NCBI GenBank assembly: GCA_022843625.1
Contig: JALHNH010000005.1
Location: forward strand, 1-64,000
From: Bryobacter sp.
GTDB lineage: Bacteria; Acidobacteriota; Terriglobia; Bryobacterales; Bryobacteraceae
DNA length: 64,000 nucleotides
Direction of reading: 5' to 3'
Shown: positions 26,247-35,293 of the stretch, one piece after another
How the letters are laid out: each line of letters begins with the position of its first letter
How positions within the stretch are numbered: position 1 is the stretch's first letter
Notes under the pieces: generated by a model
The model's database searches: none
What the model was told of the DNA's origin: nothing
The model's input: only the letters and a program-made list of their open reading frames with translations
Translations under genes and position numbers: made by a program

Positions 26247-29200
26247 ATGTCCCGATTTGCCATTCGCACTCCTTACTTCATCGTGGTTCTCTGTCTGATC
26301 ATTTGTGTGGTCGGCGGCGGGGCGCTGGTACGAATGCCAGTGGATCTGTTTCCTCCGATCAATATCCCGGTTGTCGTTGTTGCCACCTTCTATGCTGGAA
26401 TGCCACCAGAACAGATTGAAGCCAACATCACTTCCCGTTACGAGCGCTTCTTTACGCTTGCCGCAAACATCGAGCATGTCGAGTCCCGGTCACTGACAGG
26501 CGTCAGCATCATCAAGATTCACTTCCAGCCTGGTTCCGATGCCGATGCTGCAGTAGGCGCTGTGTCAAATCTCGCCATGGCAAATCTCCGGCGTCTGCCT
26601 GCAGGCACACTGCCGCCGATCGTTTTGAAATTCGACGCTTCCAGTCTTCCGGTATGTCTTGTCACGCTCAAAACTCCAGACCTCGACGAGACTCAGATTC
26701 GTGATCTGGCTCAATACAACGTCCGTAATCAGCTCGCTGCCGTGCCCGGTGCGAGTGTGCCTCAGCCCTTCGGCGGCGGCAACCGCTCCATCATGATCTT
26801 TGCCGATCCCAATCGACTTGAGGCTTACCAGATGTCCCTCATGGACATGGTTCGTGGTGTGAATGATGCCAACCTCACTTTGCCTGCCGGCAACGTAAAG
26901 ATTGGTCCCTTTGACTACAACATTCTTACCAATAGCCAGTTGGATAACATCGCTGAAATCAACGACCTTCCGATCAAGGTCAGTGGCAGCTCCGTGGTTC
27001 GTGTTGGCGATATCGCCGAGGCGAAAGACTCCAAACGAATTCAAACCAATGTAGTTCGCATTGATGGCAATCGCGGTGTTTATGTGCCCGTGCTCAAACA
27101 GGGCGGTGACTCGAACACCATTTCTGTGGTGGACGGGGTAAAGAGTGTGATCGCCAATCTTGTGGATGTCCCGGAATCGCTGGTTACCAACGTTGTCTTC
27201 GACCAGTCTGAATTCGTTAAGACAGCCATCGAAACGCTCCTTCATGAAGGTGCTATCGGGCTCTTTCTTACATCGGCCCTGATCCTGATTTTTCTCGGCA
27301 GCTTCCGGGCTACGATCGCCGTATTTTTCTCGATCCCGGTTTCTGCATTGGCTACATTTATGTTGTTGCAATGGAGTGGTGGCACAATCAACACCATGGT
27401 GCTGGGCGGCCTTGCGCTCGCCTTTTCAAGATTGATTGACAACTCGGTGGTTGTGCTTGAGAACATCTACCGCCACCTTGAAATGGGTGCCGATCCCGTC
27501 AAAGCAGCCGAGGAAGGTGGCCGCGAAGTTGCACTTCCGGTGCTCGCTGCAACACTCACAACGGCAATTGTCTTCTTCCCTGTAACGTTTCTCTTCGGTG
27601 TCTCTCGCTTTCTTTTCTCTGCACTAGCCCTGTCTGTGGTGCTGGCGCTCTTTGCCAGTTACTTCGTCGCAATGACCGTAGTGCCGCTCTTTTGTGCCCG
27701 ATACATCCATTCGGCGCATTCTGGCGAACATGATGAGGGTCTCTTTGCCCGCTTCAATCAGTGGTTCAATCACCAGTTCGCCCGCTTCCTGCGCGCTTAT
27801 CAGAGGGCTGCAGATTTCGCTCTGGATCGGCCGCGCTTCACTCTGGCTGTCTCAGCTTTGTTCTTTCTGTTATCGCTGCTTATCGTTCCCCTGATCGGGA
27901 TGTCGTATTTCCCACGCACCGATTCCGGCCAGTTTGTCATGAACGTGAAAGCGCCGCCGGGCTCCCGCATTGAAGTTGTCGATGCACTGTTTGCACGGGC
28001 TGAAGAACTTACCCGCAAAGTGGTTCGTGACGATCTTGAACTGATCGTCTCCAACATCGGCATCTACGCTGATATCTCATCCATCTATACGCCCAATTCG
28101 GCTCCGCACACGGGCTTCATCCAGGTTGCTCTCAAAAAAGACCATGCCGTAAACAACTACATTCATATGGCTCGAACCAAAGAGGTTCTGGAACGTGAGA
28201 TGCCCGAACTGCAGATCTACTTCCAGTCTGGAGGGCTCGTCGATAGCGTGCTGAATATGGGGATGGCTGCACCCATCAATGTCCAGGTCACCAGTTCCAA
28301 CCTCGGGCAAGGCTTTGCCATGGCCGCAAATCTCGCGAGCCAGATTCGCCTCTTGCCCGGTGTTGCCGGTGTGTTTATTCCGCAAGACCTCGACACTCCC
28401 TCGCTCCGGCTTCAGGTGAACCGAACGCGAGCCAGCGAATTGGGACTGAGCGAACGAGAGGTGGTCCAGAACGTAATCACTGCCCTCGCATCCAATCAGA
28501 TGATCGCCCCCAGCTACTGGGTGGACCCAAAATCCGGGCGGGACTACTTTCTATTGGTTCAATACCCTGAAGGCCAAATCAATTCGATCGCTGACCTTAA
28601 GGCAATCTCCTTGCGTGGCCCTGGCAGTCCTTTGCCAACACGCCTCGATGCAGTGAGCACGATTGAATCCATTCGCACTCCTGCCGAGGTTTCGCACTAT
28701 CAGATTCGCCGCAATTTTGATATCTATGTGCAGCCTCAGGCTGAAGACTTGAGCCGCATCACTGCTGGAATCGAACAGATCATTGCAAAAGAAAAGCTGC
28801 CGCGCAATCTTCGTGTCGATCTTCGCGGTTCCGTGCAGGCGATGCGCCAAAGCTTTTCCAGCTTCGGCTACGGTCTTATCTTTGCCACCGTTTTGCTCTA
28901 TCTGATTCTGGTAGCCCAATTCTCAAGCTTTTTGGATCCACTCGTGATCCTCCTCGCAGTGCCGCCGGGGCTTTCAGGCGTGTTACTGACACTCTGGCTC
29001 ACCGACACAACGCTGAACGTCATGTCACTAATGGGCATTGTCATGCTGGTTGGCATTGCGGTATCCAACAGCATTCTCATCGTCGAGTTTGCGCGGCAGC
29101 TTGTGATCACTGGTGTTGGCATTCGGGAAGCTGTTGCCACCTCGTGCAAGGTGAGGCTGCGTCCAGTTTTGATGACGTCGCTTGCCACCATATTCGGACT

Positions 29201-29351
29201 CTTCCCGATGGCACTCAAACTGGGGCAGGGAAGTGAAGCTTACGCACCACTCGCGCGCGCCATCCTCGGTGGACTCGCACTTTCAGTCTTGTTCACAGTC
29301 TTCGTCGTACCAGCCGCATATCTTCTGGTTCATAAAGAGGCAAAATCCTGA
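26247..29351 (+). CDS. RND efflux pump, inner-membrane permease (AcrB-like)
   Basis: A 1034-residue RND transporter with 12 predicted membrane segments and two large periplasmic loops (about 30-330 and 540-850). N-terminus SRFAIRTPYFIVVLCLI; a TM4 stretch LALAFSRLIDNSVVVLEN; C-terminal half MGIVMLVGIAVSNSILIVEFAR. In hydrophobe/amphiphile pumps TM4 normally has two adjacent aspartates (AcrB Asp407/408); here it is Asp398-Asn399. It also lacks the heavy-metal signature seen at 35294. It exports an unknown substrate with its adaptor and TolC partners. Confidence 0.93.
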   Translation: MSRFAIRTPYFIVVLCLIICVVGGGALVRMPVDLFPPINIPVVVVATFYAGMPPEQIEANITSRYERFFTLAANIEHVESRSLTGVSIIKIHFQPGSDADAAVGAVSNLAMANLRRLPAGTLPPIVLKFDASSLPVCLVTLKTPDLDETQIRDLAQYNVRNQLAAVPGASVPQPFGGGNRSIMIFADPNRLEAYQMSLMDMVRGVNDANLTLPAGNVKIGPFDYNILTNSQLDNIAEINDLPIKVSGSSVVRVGDIAEAKDSKRIQTNVVRIDGNRGVYVPVLKQGGDSNTISVVDGVKSVIANLVDVPESLVTNVVFDQSEFVKTAIETLLHEGAIGLFLTSALILIFLGSFRATIAVFFSIPVSALATFMLLQWSGGTINTMVLGGLALAFSRLIDNSVVVLENIYRHLEMGADPVKAAEEGGREVALPVLAATLTTAIVFFPVTFLFGVSRFLFSALALSVVLALFASYFVAMTVVPLFCARYIHSAHSGEHDEGLFARFNQWFNHQFARFLRAYQRAADFALDRPRFTLAVSALFFLLSLLIVPLIGMSYFPRTDSGQFVMNVKAPPGSRIEVVDALFARAEELTRKVVRDDLELIVSNIGIYADISSIYTPNSAPHTGFIQVALKKDHAVNNYIHMARTKEVLEREMPELQIYFQSGGLVDSVLNMGMAAPINVQVTSSNLGQGFAMAANLASQIRLLPGVAGVFIPQDLDTPSLRLQVNRTRASELGLSEREVVQNVITALASNQMIAPSYWVDPKSGRDYFLLVQYPEGQINSIADLKAISLRGPGSPLPTRLDAVSTIESIRTPAEVSHYQIRRNFDIYVQPQAEDLSRITAGIEQIIAKEKLPRNLRVDLRGSVQAMRQSFSSFGYGLIFATVLLYLILVAQFSSFLDPLVILLAVPPGLSGVLLTLWLTDTTLNVMSLMGIVMLVGIAVSNSILIVEFARQLVITGVGIREAVATSCKVRLRPVLMTSLATIFGLFPMALKLGQGSEAYAPLARAILGGLALSVLFTVFVVPAAYLLVHKEAKS

Positions 29352-30610
29352 TGCGCTACGTTCTGATTCTCTTTGCCGCGCCCCTCCTGGCCCAACCATT
29401 GACTTTGGAACAGGCTCGCGAAATGGCCCTCGCCAACCACCCGCTGATCGCTTCTCTCGATTTTTCTGCGAAAGCGGCGGCTGAGACTCCCAAGCAGATC
29501 CTTTCGCTGCTTTCCCCGCAATTCAGCGCTGGCCTTACTGGTTCTGTCGCTGACGATTCGACACGCTTTGCCTATCAGGGCCTCTCGTCGCCATTACTGA
29601 TTTCGCGTCTGGGCAGCGGCGTACAACTCAGCCAACTTCTTTCCGATTCCGGCCGCACTCGCCTTCTTGCCTTGTCCGCTTCTACCCGTGCTGATGCGCA
29701 AAAGGAAATCGTGAAATCCATCCGGCTTCAGATTCTCATCTCCGTCGACCGTGCCTATTACTCGATCCTTCGCGCTCGCTCGCTCACCCGCGTCGCTGAG
29801 CAAACGGTGCAGGCGCGTCAGTTGATCGTCGATCAGGTCGAGGCCCTGACTCGCAGCCAACTGCGCTCCACTCTGGATCTTTCCTTTGCTCGCGTGAATC
29901 TTTCCGACTCGCAAATCCTCCTCACCCGCTCAAGAAATGAGCTCGATTCTGCTGAGGCTGAGCTAACTGCCGCTCTCGGTATGCGCGATCGGCCCGCCTT
30001 TCAAATTGAAGATCGCCCAGCCAATGAAAACCTTCCTCCAGAAGCAGAGCCTTTGGTGGAACGTGCCTTGAAAGAACGCCCCGAACTCCGGCAACTCGCC
30101 CTTGAGCTTCAATCGGCAACGCAGCTTTTGGATGCCGAAAAGAAACTGTCTAAGCCCACTGTCAGCTTTCTTGGCACAGCCGGAGTGATGCCGCTGGCCA
30201 GAGGCTCCTTCCCCAACCGGTACGGTGCCGCCGGCGTTGCTGTGTCTGTCCCTATCTTCAATGGAAAACTTTTCGAGTCACGTCAGACCGAAGTTTCTCT
30301 CCGCATGAGAGCTCTGGAAAAACAACGCGACCATAGTTCCAACCAGATAGCCCGCGATGTGCGAACGGCCTTTCTCAACGCACGCACTTCATTTGAACGA
30401 CTCCGCCTTACACAGGAACTGCTCACGCAGTCCAGACTAAGCCTCGATCTCGCGCAGTCGCGTTACGACCTTGGGCTGGGTTCGATCGTTGAGTTAAGCC
30501 AGGCTCAGCTCAACCAGACTTCAGCTGAAGTTGCCAGCGCTGGCGCTCGTTATGAATACCAGATATTGCGTTCTGTCCTTCGCTTCCAGCTTGGAGAGGG
30601 GGGCCTCTAG
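29351..30610 (+). CDS. TolC-family outer-membrane efflux protein
   Basis: A 419-residue protein with a short signal peptide (MRYVLILFAAPLLAQ) and the two repeated coiled-coil/beta halves of the OEP fold: LTLEQAREMALANHPLI near the start, and ARDVRTAFLNARTSFERL and LAQSRYDLGLGSIVELSQAQ near the end. It starts on the stop of the pump gene (TGATG). It forms the outer-membrane duct of the same tripartite pump. Confidence 0.93.
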   Translation: MRYVLILFAAPLLAQPLTLEQAREMALANHPLIASLDFSAKAAAETPKQILSLLSPQFSAGLTGSVADDSTRFAYQGLSSPLLISRLGSGVQLSQLLSDSGRTRLLALSASTRADAQKEIVKSIRLQILISVDRAYYSILRARSLTRVAEQTVQARQLIVDQVEALTRSQLRSTLDLSFARVNLSDSQILLTRSRNELDSAEAELTAALGMRDRPAFQIEDRPANENLPPEAEPLVERALKERPELRQLALELQSATQLLDAEKKLSKPTVSFLGTAGVMPLARGSFPNRYGAAGVAVSVPIFNGKLFESRQTEVSLRMRALEKQRDHSSNQIARDVRTAFLNARTSFERLRLTQELLTQSRLSLDLAQSRYDLGLGSIVELSQAQLNQTSAEVASAGARYEYQILRSVLRFQLGEGGL

Positions 30611-30612
30611 GG

Positions 30613-30906
30613 ATGACTTTTCGACTCTGGCCACCGAAGCCTCCCCACGAAAACGCTACCCCGCTGGTCGTTCTTTCTGATGAATACGGCGACAACTTAC
30701 GGCTGGCAGCAGCGCGGATGCGTGTTCCCGTCGTAACTCAAATTCCTGCCAGTGGAGATTTTGTTCTGGCACTCTCACCCACACAATCGATACCCGCCAA
30801 TGTTCCGGCACACATCCCGACTATCGATTCCAGTTCACCAGATATTCCTCGCCTGATAGAAGCAGCTTTGCTCTACCTCGAAGCCCATCATCGAATCAAG
30901 AAATAA
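30613..30906 (+). CDS. Small hypothetical protein
   Basis: A 97-residue reading frame that starts 2 bases after the TolC stop, preceded by AGGG directly before the ATG. The product starts TFRLWPPKPPHENATPLVVLSDEYGDN and ends with a helix (DIPRLIEAALLYLEAHH). I do not recognise it. Its last 11 bases overlap the 3' end of the response regulator on the other strand. The position as a fourth gene of the efflux operon favours a real gene, but it could be a chance frame. Confidence 0.5.
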   Translation: MTFRLWPPKPPHENATPLVVLSDEYGDNLRLAAARMRVPVVTQIPASGDFVLALSPTQSIPANVPAHIPTIDSSSPDIPRLIEAALLYLEAHHRIKK

Positions 30907-31543
30907 TCCCGCGCCTCACAGCAAAAAGAATCAACTCAGCCATGCTGTGCAGGGACAGTTTCTGCATAATGTTCGCTTTATGTGTGTCTACCGTATAAGT
31001 GCTCAGGTCCAACAACTTTGCAATGTCTTTGCTGCTTTTCCCTTCTGCCAGCACTTGCAGGATCTCCCTCTCTCTTGGGGTCAAAAGGTCGTAGCGGTCT
31101 TCAAGGCCCCGTTCTCTCATTCCCGAAACATAATCCTCAACCAGCAACTTGCTTACCTCAGGACTGAAGTAGGCTTTGCCACCAGCGACGGCCCGGATCG
31201 CCTGGATCAATTCCCCCTCCACTGCATCTTTCAGCAAATAACCACGCGCGCCGGCACGCAGCGCCCTCAGGACATAACCCTCATCACTATGCATGCTGAG
31301 AATGATGATTGCGGTGCCGTCTGCCTTAGCCACAATCTGCCTTGCCGCTTCAATGCCATTCAGGTTGGGCATTGTGATGTCCAGAACCACTACATCCGGT
31401 CGGAGTGTCTCGACCGCCTTTACGGTCTCGCGCCCGTCGGCCGCCTCACCTAACACTTCCATGTCTGGCTCGCGTTCGAGCAGAGCCCTGAGTCCGCGCC
31501 TCAAGATCGCATGATCGTCTGCCAGCAGGATTTTAATGCCCAT
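30896..31543 (-). CDS. NarL/FixJ-family response regulator
   Basis: A 215-residue regulator. The receiver domain (1-120) has the acidic pocket (ILLADDHAI), the phospho-acceptor Asp in VVVLDITMP (about 55) and Lys in LLKDAVEG. The LuxR-type helix-turn-helix is at about 150-210 (LTPREREILQVLAEGKSSKDIAKLL). Its start overlaps the stop of the sensor kinase by 1 base (31543). It lies between two RND operons and may control one or both. Confidence 0.95.
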   Translation of the reverse strand: MGIKILLADDHAILRRGLRALLEREPDMEVLGEAADGRETVKAVETLRPDVVVLDITMPNLNGIEAARQIVAKADGTAIIILSMHSDEGYVLRALRAGARGYLLKDAVEGELIQAIRAVAGGKAYFSPEVSKLLVEDYVSGMRERGLEDRYDLLTPREREILQVLAEGKSSKDIAKLLDLSTYTVDTHKANIMQKLSLHSMAELILFAVRRGIIS

Positions 31544-32859
31544 TAAGGCAACTCCGCCATAACCACACTACCTACGCCAGGCCGACTGGCGATGCTGAAT
31601 TTGCCGCCCAGTTTCTCTACTCTTTCGTTCATTCCCAATATGCCCATTCCTTTGTCTTTTTGCACGTCGAAGCTCAAACCATCGTCCTGAATGCTTACCA
31701 GCAAACGACCCTCGCTTTGGCTGGCCCTTATGCGCACAGATTTCGCATTGCCGTGCATGATCGCGTTGGACACTGCTTCCTGGGCAACTCGGAAAACACA
31801 GATTCGCGTCGCTTCCTGCAGGCCGTCCAATTCTTCACTAGCCTCAACTTCAACAATTGCCTTGCTTCGCTTTTCCCACTCCCGTGCCAGCCAGCGCAGT
31901 GCTGGTACCAGACCCAGATCATCCAGCATCGAGGGCCTTAGCAAGAGGCTCAAGTTTCTGGTCAACTTCAACGTTTCATCAGTCAGCTTTCCCATCTCCC
32001 GGGCTTCGGCTTCAATACTGGTTCTCGCTTCTTCAGGCAGCCGTCTAAGCATCTGTTCTATGCCTAATCGCAATGCCGACAGATTTTGGGCAACCCCGTC
32101 GTGCAATTCCCTGGATATTGCCTTACGCTCTTCTTCCTGTACCGCAAGCAGCCGTGCGGACAATCCCCTTGCTTCCTCGCGAGCGTCTTCGGCTTGAATC
32201 AGCCTCTCGGATGCCTCTCGCTCCAGCGTAGTTATCCGCCAATAGACAAAACTGGCCAACGCAATTCCTGCCAGCAAGAAGACAAGCATGCTTCGTAGCT
32301 GAGACGCTTTTACTTCATCAAATAAAGCCTTCATCTCATTTTCACCTTGCTTTAGCTGTTCTTCGTTCCAGGCGCCAATTTTGGCGGCAAGGCTGAGAAT
32401 TGCCGTTCTTCTGGCAAAGGCCTCTTCTCTCAAAAATGTATAACCGCGGGCCTTGCGCTTGCTGGCATCCCATTCAAGCACTGGCTCTATCGTTTCCCAA
32501 TAATCGTTATAAGCGCTGACAAAGCTCTGGTAGACAACCCCCCCTTGCTGCAATTCTCTGGCAGCGAGAATTTTCATCGCATGCCCACGGGTTTCAAGCA
32601 ATTCTGCCCGCTGTGACTCGGCTGCCAGCCCACTAGGTTCCAATAGGAAATTTCGCAAATAAGTACCGCCGTTGATGACGTCTGTTTTTAAATCGTTCAG
32701 CAAGCGATTGGCCCGCAAGTAACTGGTTCTCAATACTTCGATTTCTCGATTCGCGCGGCTCAACTCCTCGCGAGTCCAATAAAACGCAATCGATGGGAGC
32801 AAAAGCAAGGATCCAAATCCCGCCAACAGCAAAAATCGGCTTCTCAATCTGATTTGCAA
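31543..32859 (-). CDS. Membrane sensor histidine kinase (HisKA_3 type)
   Basis: A 438-residue kinase. Two membrane segments (about 9-25 and 193-210) flank an extracytoplasmic helical sensor of about 165 residues. A short coiled coil leads to the HisKA_3 domain (ISRELHDGVAQNLSALRLGI) and an HATPase_c domain (QEAVSNAIMHG, DDGLSFD, GMGILGMNERV). Start codon is TTG with AGAGGA 6 bases upstream. It is divergent from the CzcCBA-type operon by 44 bases. The sensor domain resembles a four-helix type; it has no obvious metal-binding cluster. Confidence 0.92.
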   Translation of the reverse strand: MQIRLRSRFLLLAGFGSLLLLPSIAFYWTREELSRANREIEVLRTSYLRANRLLNDLKTDVINGGTYLRNFLLEPSGLAAESQRAELLETRGHAMKILAARELQQGGVVYQSFVSAYNDYWETIEPVLEWDASKRKARGYTFLREEAFARRTAILSLAAKIGAWNEEQLKQGENEMKALFDEVKASQLRSMLVFLLAGIALASFVYWRITTLEREASERLIQAEDAREEARGLSARLLAVQEEERKAISRELHDGVAQNLSALRLGIEQMLRRLPEEARTSIEAEAREMGKLTDETLKLTRNLSLLLRPSMLDDLGLVPALRWLAREWEKRSKAIVEVEASEELDGLQEATRICVFRVAQEAVSNAIMHGNAKSVRIRASQSEGRLLVSIQDDGLSFDVQKDKGMGILGMNERVEKLGGKFSIASRPGVGSVVMAELP

Positions 32860-32903
32860 ATTAATCCTCTGTTTAACTCAGGGCTTGTACCATTAAGGGG
32901 TTA

Positions 32904-34124
32904 ATGCGCCCCCACTTCAGTTTCGTCCTTTTGTTGATCATAGGCGCTTTAAAGGGCAAGTCCATCACTCTTGATCAGGCGCTTCGAGAAGCTATAAGCT
33001 CGCACCCGGTTCTATCCGTAAACGCCAATCGTATCGAATCCGCCGAAGGAAAACGTATCCAGGCTGGCTTGCGGCCCAATCCTCTCTTTGTTTATCAGAC
33101 CGAAGATTTCCGCACCTGGAGTTCGCCAGGGCATCGCTTCTGGCAGGACGCCGATCATTTCTTCTACTTGCAACAGACATTCGAAACTGCCTCAAAGCGA
33201 GCCCGCCGTCTCGATGTCGCACTGGCAAACCAGCGGCGAGCCGAGATTGAGCTCACGTTGCAGAAACAGATGATTGCCGCCAAGGTGCGGGCGGCCTTTT
33301 GGGATGCCACCGGTGCACTCAAACGAGAAGCCACCCTGCGCCAGGCCGTAAAGAATCTCGCCGAGATCACCGAATATCACCGCATTCAGGTCAAAGAAGG
33401 TGCCATGGCCGAAGCCGACCTGCTGCGGGTGGAACTCGAAGAGAACAAAATCTCGCTCCTTGCCAACAGTGCTGGAATCGACGCCCAACGCCTGATGATT
33501 CGCTTGCAAAGAGAAATGGGTCGTAGCGATATTTCTCCCATCACTATCGAAGACTCGATTCTCGATGCGCCCGTTTCGTTTCGCCCTTCATCGCTTGAAG
33601 CCGCCCTCGCCCAGCGTGCTGAAATTCTTTTGGCAAGGCAGATCATTCAGATCGCGTCAGCGCAGATTGGGCTTGAAACCGCCCTTGCTACCCCCAACAT
33701 CGACGGCGTTGGCGGCTACAAACGCTCGAAGAACTTTGACACCGTCTTGTGGGGCGTTCAGCTTCAATTGCCTGCCTTCAATCGCAATCAGGGCAACATC
33801 GCCAGTGCTACTGCCGAAGACCGCCTCGCCCATAGCGCTCTTCGCTCTACCGAAGCTTTGATACAGTCTGAGTACGCCGGAGCTCTGCGTGAGGTGGAAC
33901 TCCGCAGCCGGCAACTCGAAAGCGCTGTGTTGCCGCTTCGAGTGCGCGCGGCCGAGTCTGCACGTCTCGTCAAGGAAGCCTATCGACTGGGTGGGGCCGA
34001 CCTGCTTCGTCTGCTGGACGCACAACGCAATCTCCTCGATACCGAGCAACTCTACATCGATTCACTCCTTGCACTTAGACAGGCCGAAGCCTCACTTCAA
34101 TCTGCTACTGGACTCCTCCCATGA
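32904..34124 (+). CDS. Outer-membrane efflux protein of the CzcC type
   Basis: A 406-residue TolC-like protein with an N-terminal signal (MRPHFSFVLLLIIGALKGKS) and the repeated OEP halves: ITLDQALREAISSHPVLSVNANR and, near the end, AYRLGGADLLRLLDAQRNLLDTE, a CzcC-like signature. AAGGGG lies just before the ATG. It is the first gene of the heavy-metal RND operon; the adaptor start overlaps its stop by 4 bases. Confidence 0.9.
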   Translation: MRPHFSFVLLLIIGALKGKSITLDQALREAISSHPVLSVNANRIESAEGKRIQAGLRPNPLFVYQTEDFRTWSSPGHRFWQDADHFFYLQQTFETASKRARRLDVALANQRRAEIELTLQKQMIAAKVRAAFWDATGALKREATLRQAVKNLAEITEYHRIQVKEGAMAEADLLRVELEENKISLLANSAGIDAQRLMIRLQREMGRSDISPITIEDSILDAPVSFRPSSLEAALAQRAEILLARQIIQIASAQIGLETALATPNIDGVGGYKRSKNFDTVLWGVQLQLPAFNRNQGNIASATAEDRLAHSALRSTEALIQSEYAGALREVELRSRQLESAVLPLRVRAAESARLVKEAYRLGGADLLRLLDAQRNLLDTEQLYIDSLLALRQAEASLQSATGLLP

Positions 34125-35290
34125 AATACCTGATCCTCGCTTGTGTCATCGCCTTTTGCTCGTGTCAGTCTCAGGCCCCTATAGCGGCCAATCCTCCCAA
34201 GCCGGAGAATCTTGATCTCAGTGCTGCGGCTCTCAAGAACGCCAATATTGAAGTGGTAGCCGCCCGCATCGAGACTATAGACCAAACCATTGAAGCTCCG
34301 GGCAAGCTTACCTGGAACGAAGACAAGACGGTTTCCATCGGCGTGGTGGCTACCGGCAAAGTCATTCATGTCTACTCCAAAGTGGGCGACATCGTCAAAG
34401 ACAATCAGATGCTGGCGCGCATGCACACGCATGATGTGCACGACACCAAAGCGCTGCTCCGCTCGGCTCGCGCTGAGAGAGACCGTTCTACCAGTGCTCT
34501 CGAACAGGCCAGGCGCAATGAGGCACGCATGCGCCGCCTGCTGGAGCTCAAAGCCATTTCAGAATCCCAACTCGAACAGGCCGTTATGGACCGCAAGACC
34601 GCAGAATCCAGCCTGCGCAAGGCCAACGCCGATGTAGACAAGGAAGTTCAGCATCTTACGGAGACTCTCGAAATTACAGCGGACGACGAAGAGTCTCCAA
34701 CTCATAAACACAATGAAGAGGAAGAGCTTGTACCGATCAAGTCCACCGCTGCCGGTGTTGTCGTGGATCGCAAAATCACACCCGGTACAGTGGTGACTCT
34801 CGGTCAGGAAGCCTACATCGTTACTGACGCGTCTTCCCTGTGGTGCATCGCCAGTTTCCCGGAATCGTCCCTAAGCCGCATTCGCGTTGGCACCAGCGTC
34901 GAGATTGATGTCAGAGCCTTCCCGGGCAGAGCCTTCGCGGGACGCATCACGAGACTCGGGGAGACAATTGATCCCGCTACACGCACTCTCAAAGTACGCG
35001 CTGACCTGGGTTCTCAGGGCGTTCTGAAGCCAGAGATGCTGGCTACCATCAAGCTGAAGCTCCCCGCAGAATCCTCTTTGGTCGTGCCTGAATCGGCCCT
35101 TCAAAACATCGACGGCAAGACTACTGTTTTCGTCGAATCCGCTCCGGGCAAGTTTCTCCCCCGCACTGTAGAAGCTCAAGTCCAAAATGGGCAGGCCGTG
35201 ATTCTTTCCGGGTTAAAAGAAGGCGAGCGTGTTGCGGCCAGCGGCAGCTACTTCCTGAAAGGCCAGCTCCTGCGCGAGGCCGGCATCTAA
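34121..35290 (+). CDS. Heavy-metal RND periplasmic adaptor of the CzcB type
   Basis: A 389-residue lipoprotein-type adaptor (signal MKYLILACVIAFCSC). It has the CzcB-like order: PGKLTWNEDKTVSIGVVATGKVIHVYSKVGDIV, a coiled-coil hairpin, and beta-barrel parts. Potential metal ligands stand out: MHTHDVHDTK (about 104-113) and an acidic/His cluster DDEESPTHKHNEEEE (about 188-202) between the lipoyl halves. Such His-rich segments capture periplasmic metal in CzcB-type adaptors. It is joined to czcC by ATGA and is 3 bases before the pump gene. Confidence 0.92.
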   Translation: MKYLILACVIAFCSCQSQAPIAANPPKPENLDLSAAALKNANIEVVAARIETIDQTIEAPGKLTWNEDKTVSIGVVATGKVIHVYSKVGDIVKDNQMLARMHTHDVHDTKALLRSARAERDRSTSALEQARRNEARMRRLLELKAISESQLEQAVMDRKTAESSLRKANADVDKEVQHLTETLEITADDEESPTHKHNEEEELVPIKSTAAGVVVDRKITPGTVVTLGQEAYIVTDASSLWCIASFPESSLSRIRVGTSVEIDVRAFPGRAFAGRITRLGETIDPATRTLKVRADLGSQGVLKPEMLATIKLKLPAESSLVVPESALQNIDGKTTVFVESAPGKFLPRTVEAQVQNGQAVILSGLKEGERVAASGSYFLKGQLLREAGI

Positions 35291-35293
35291 CTC

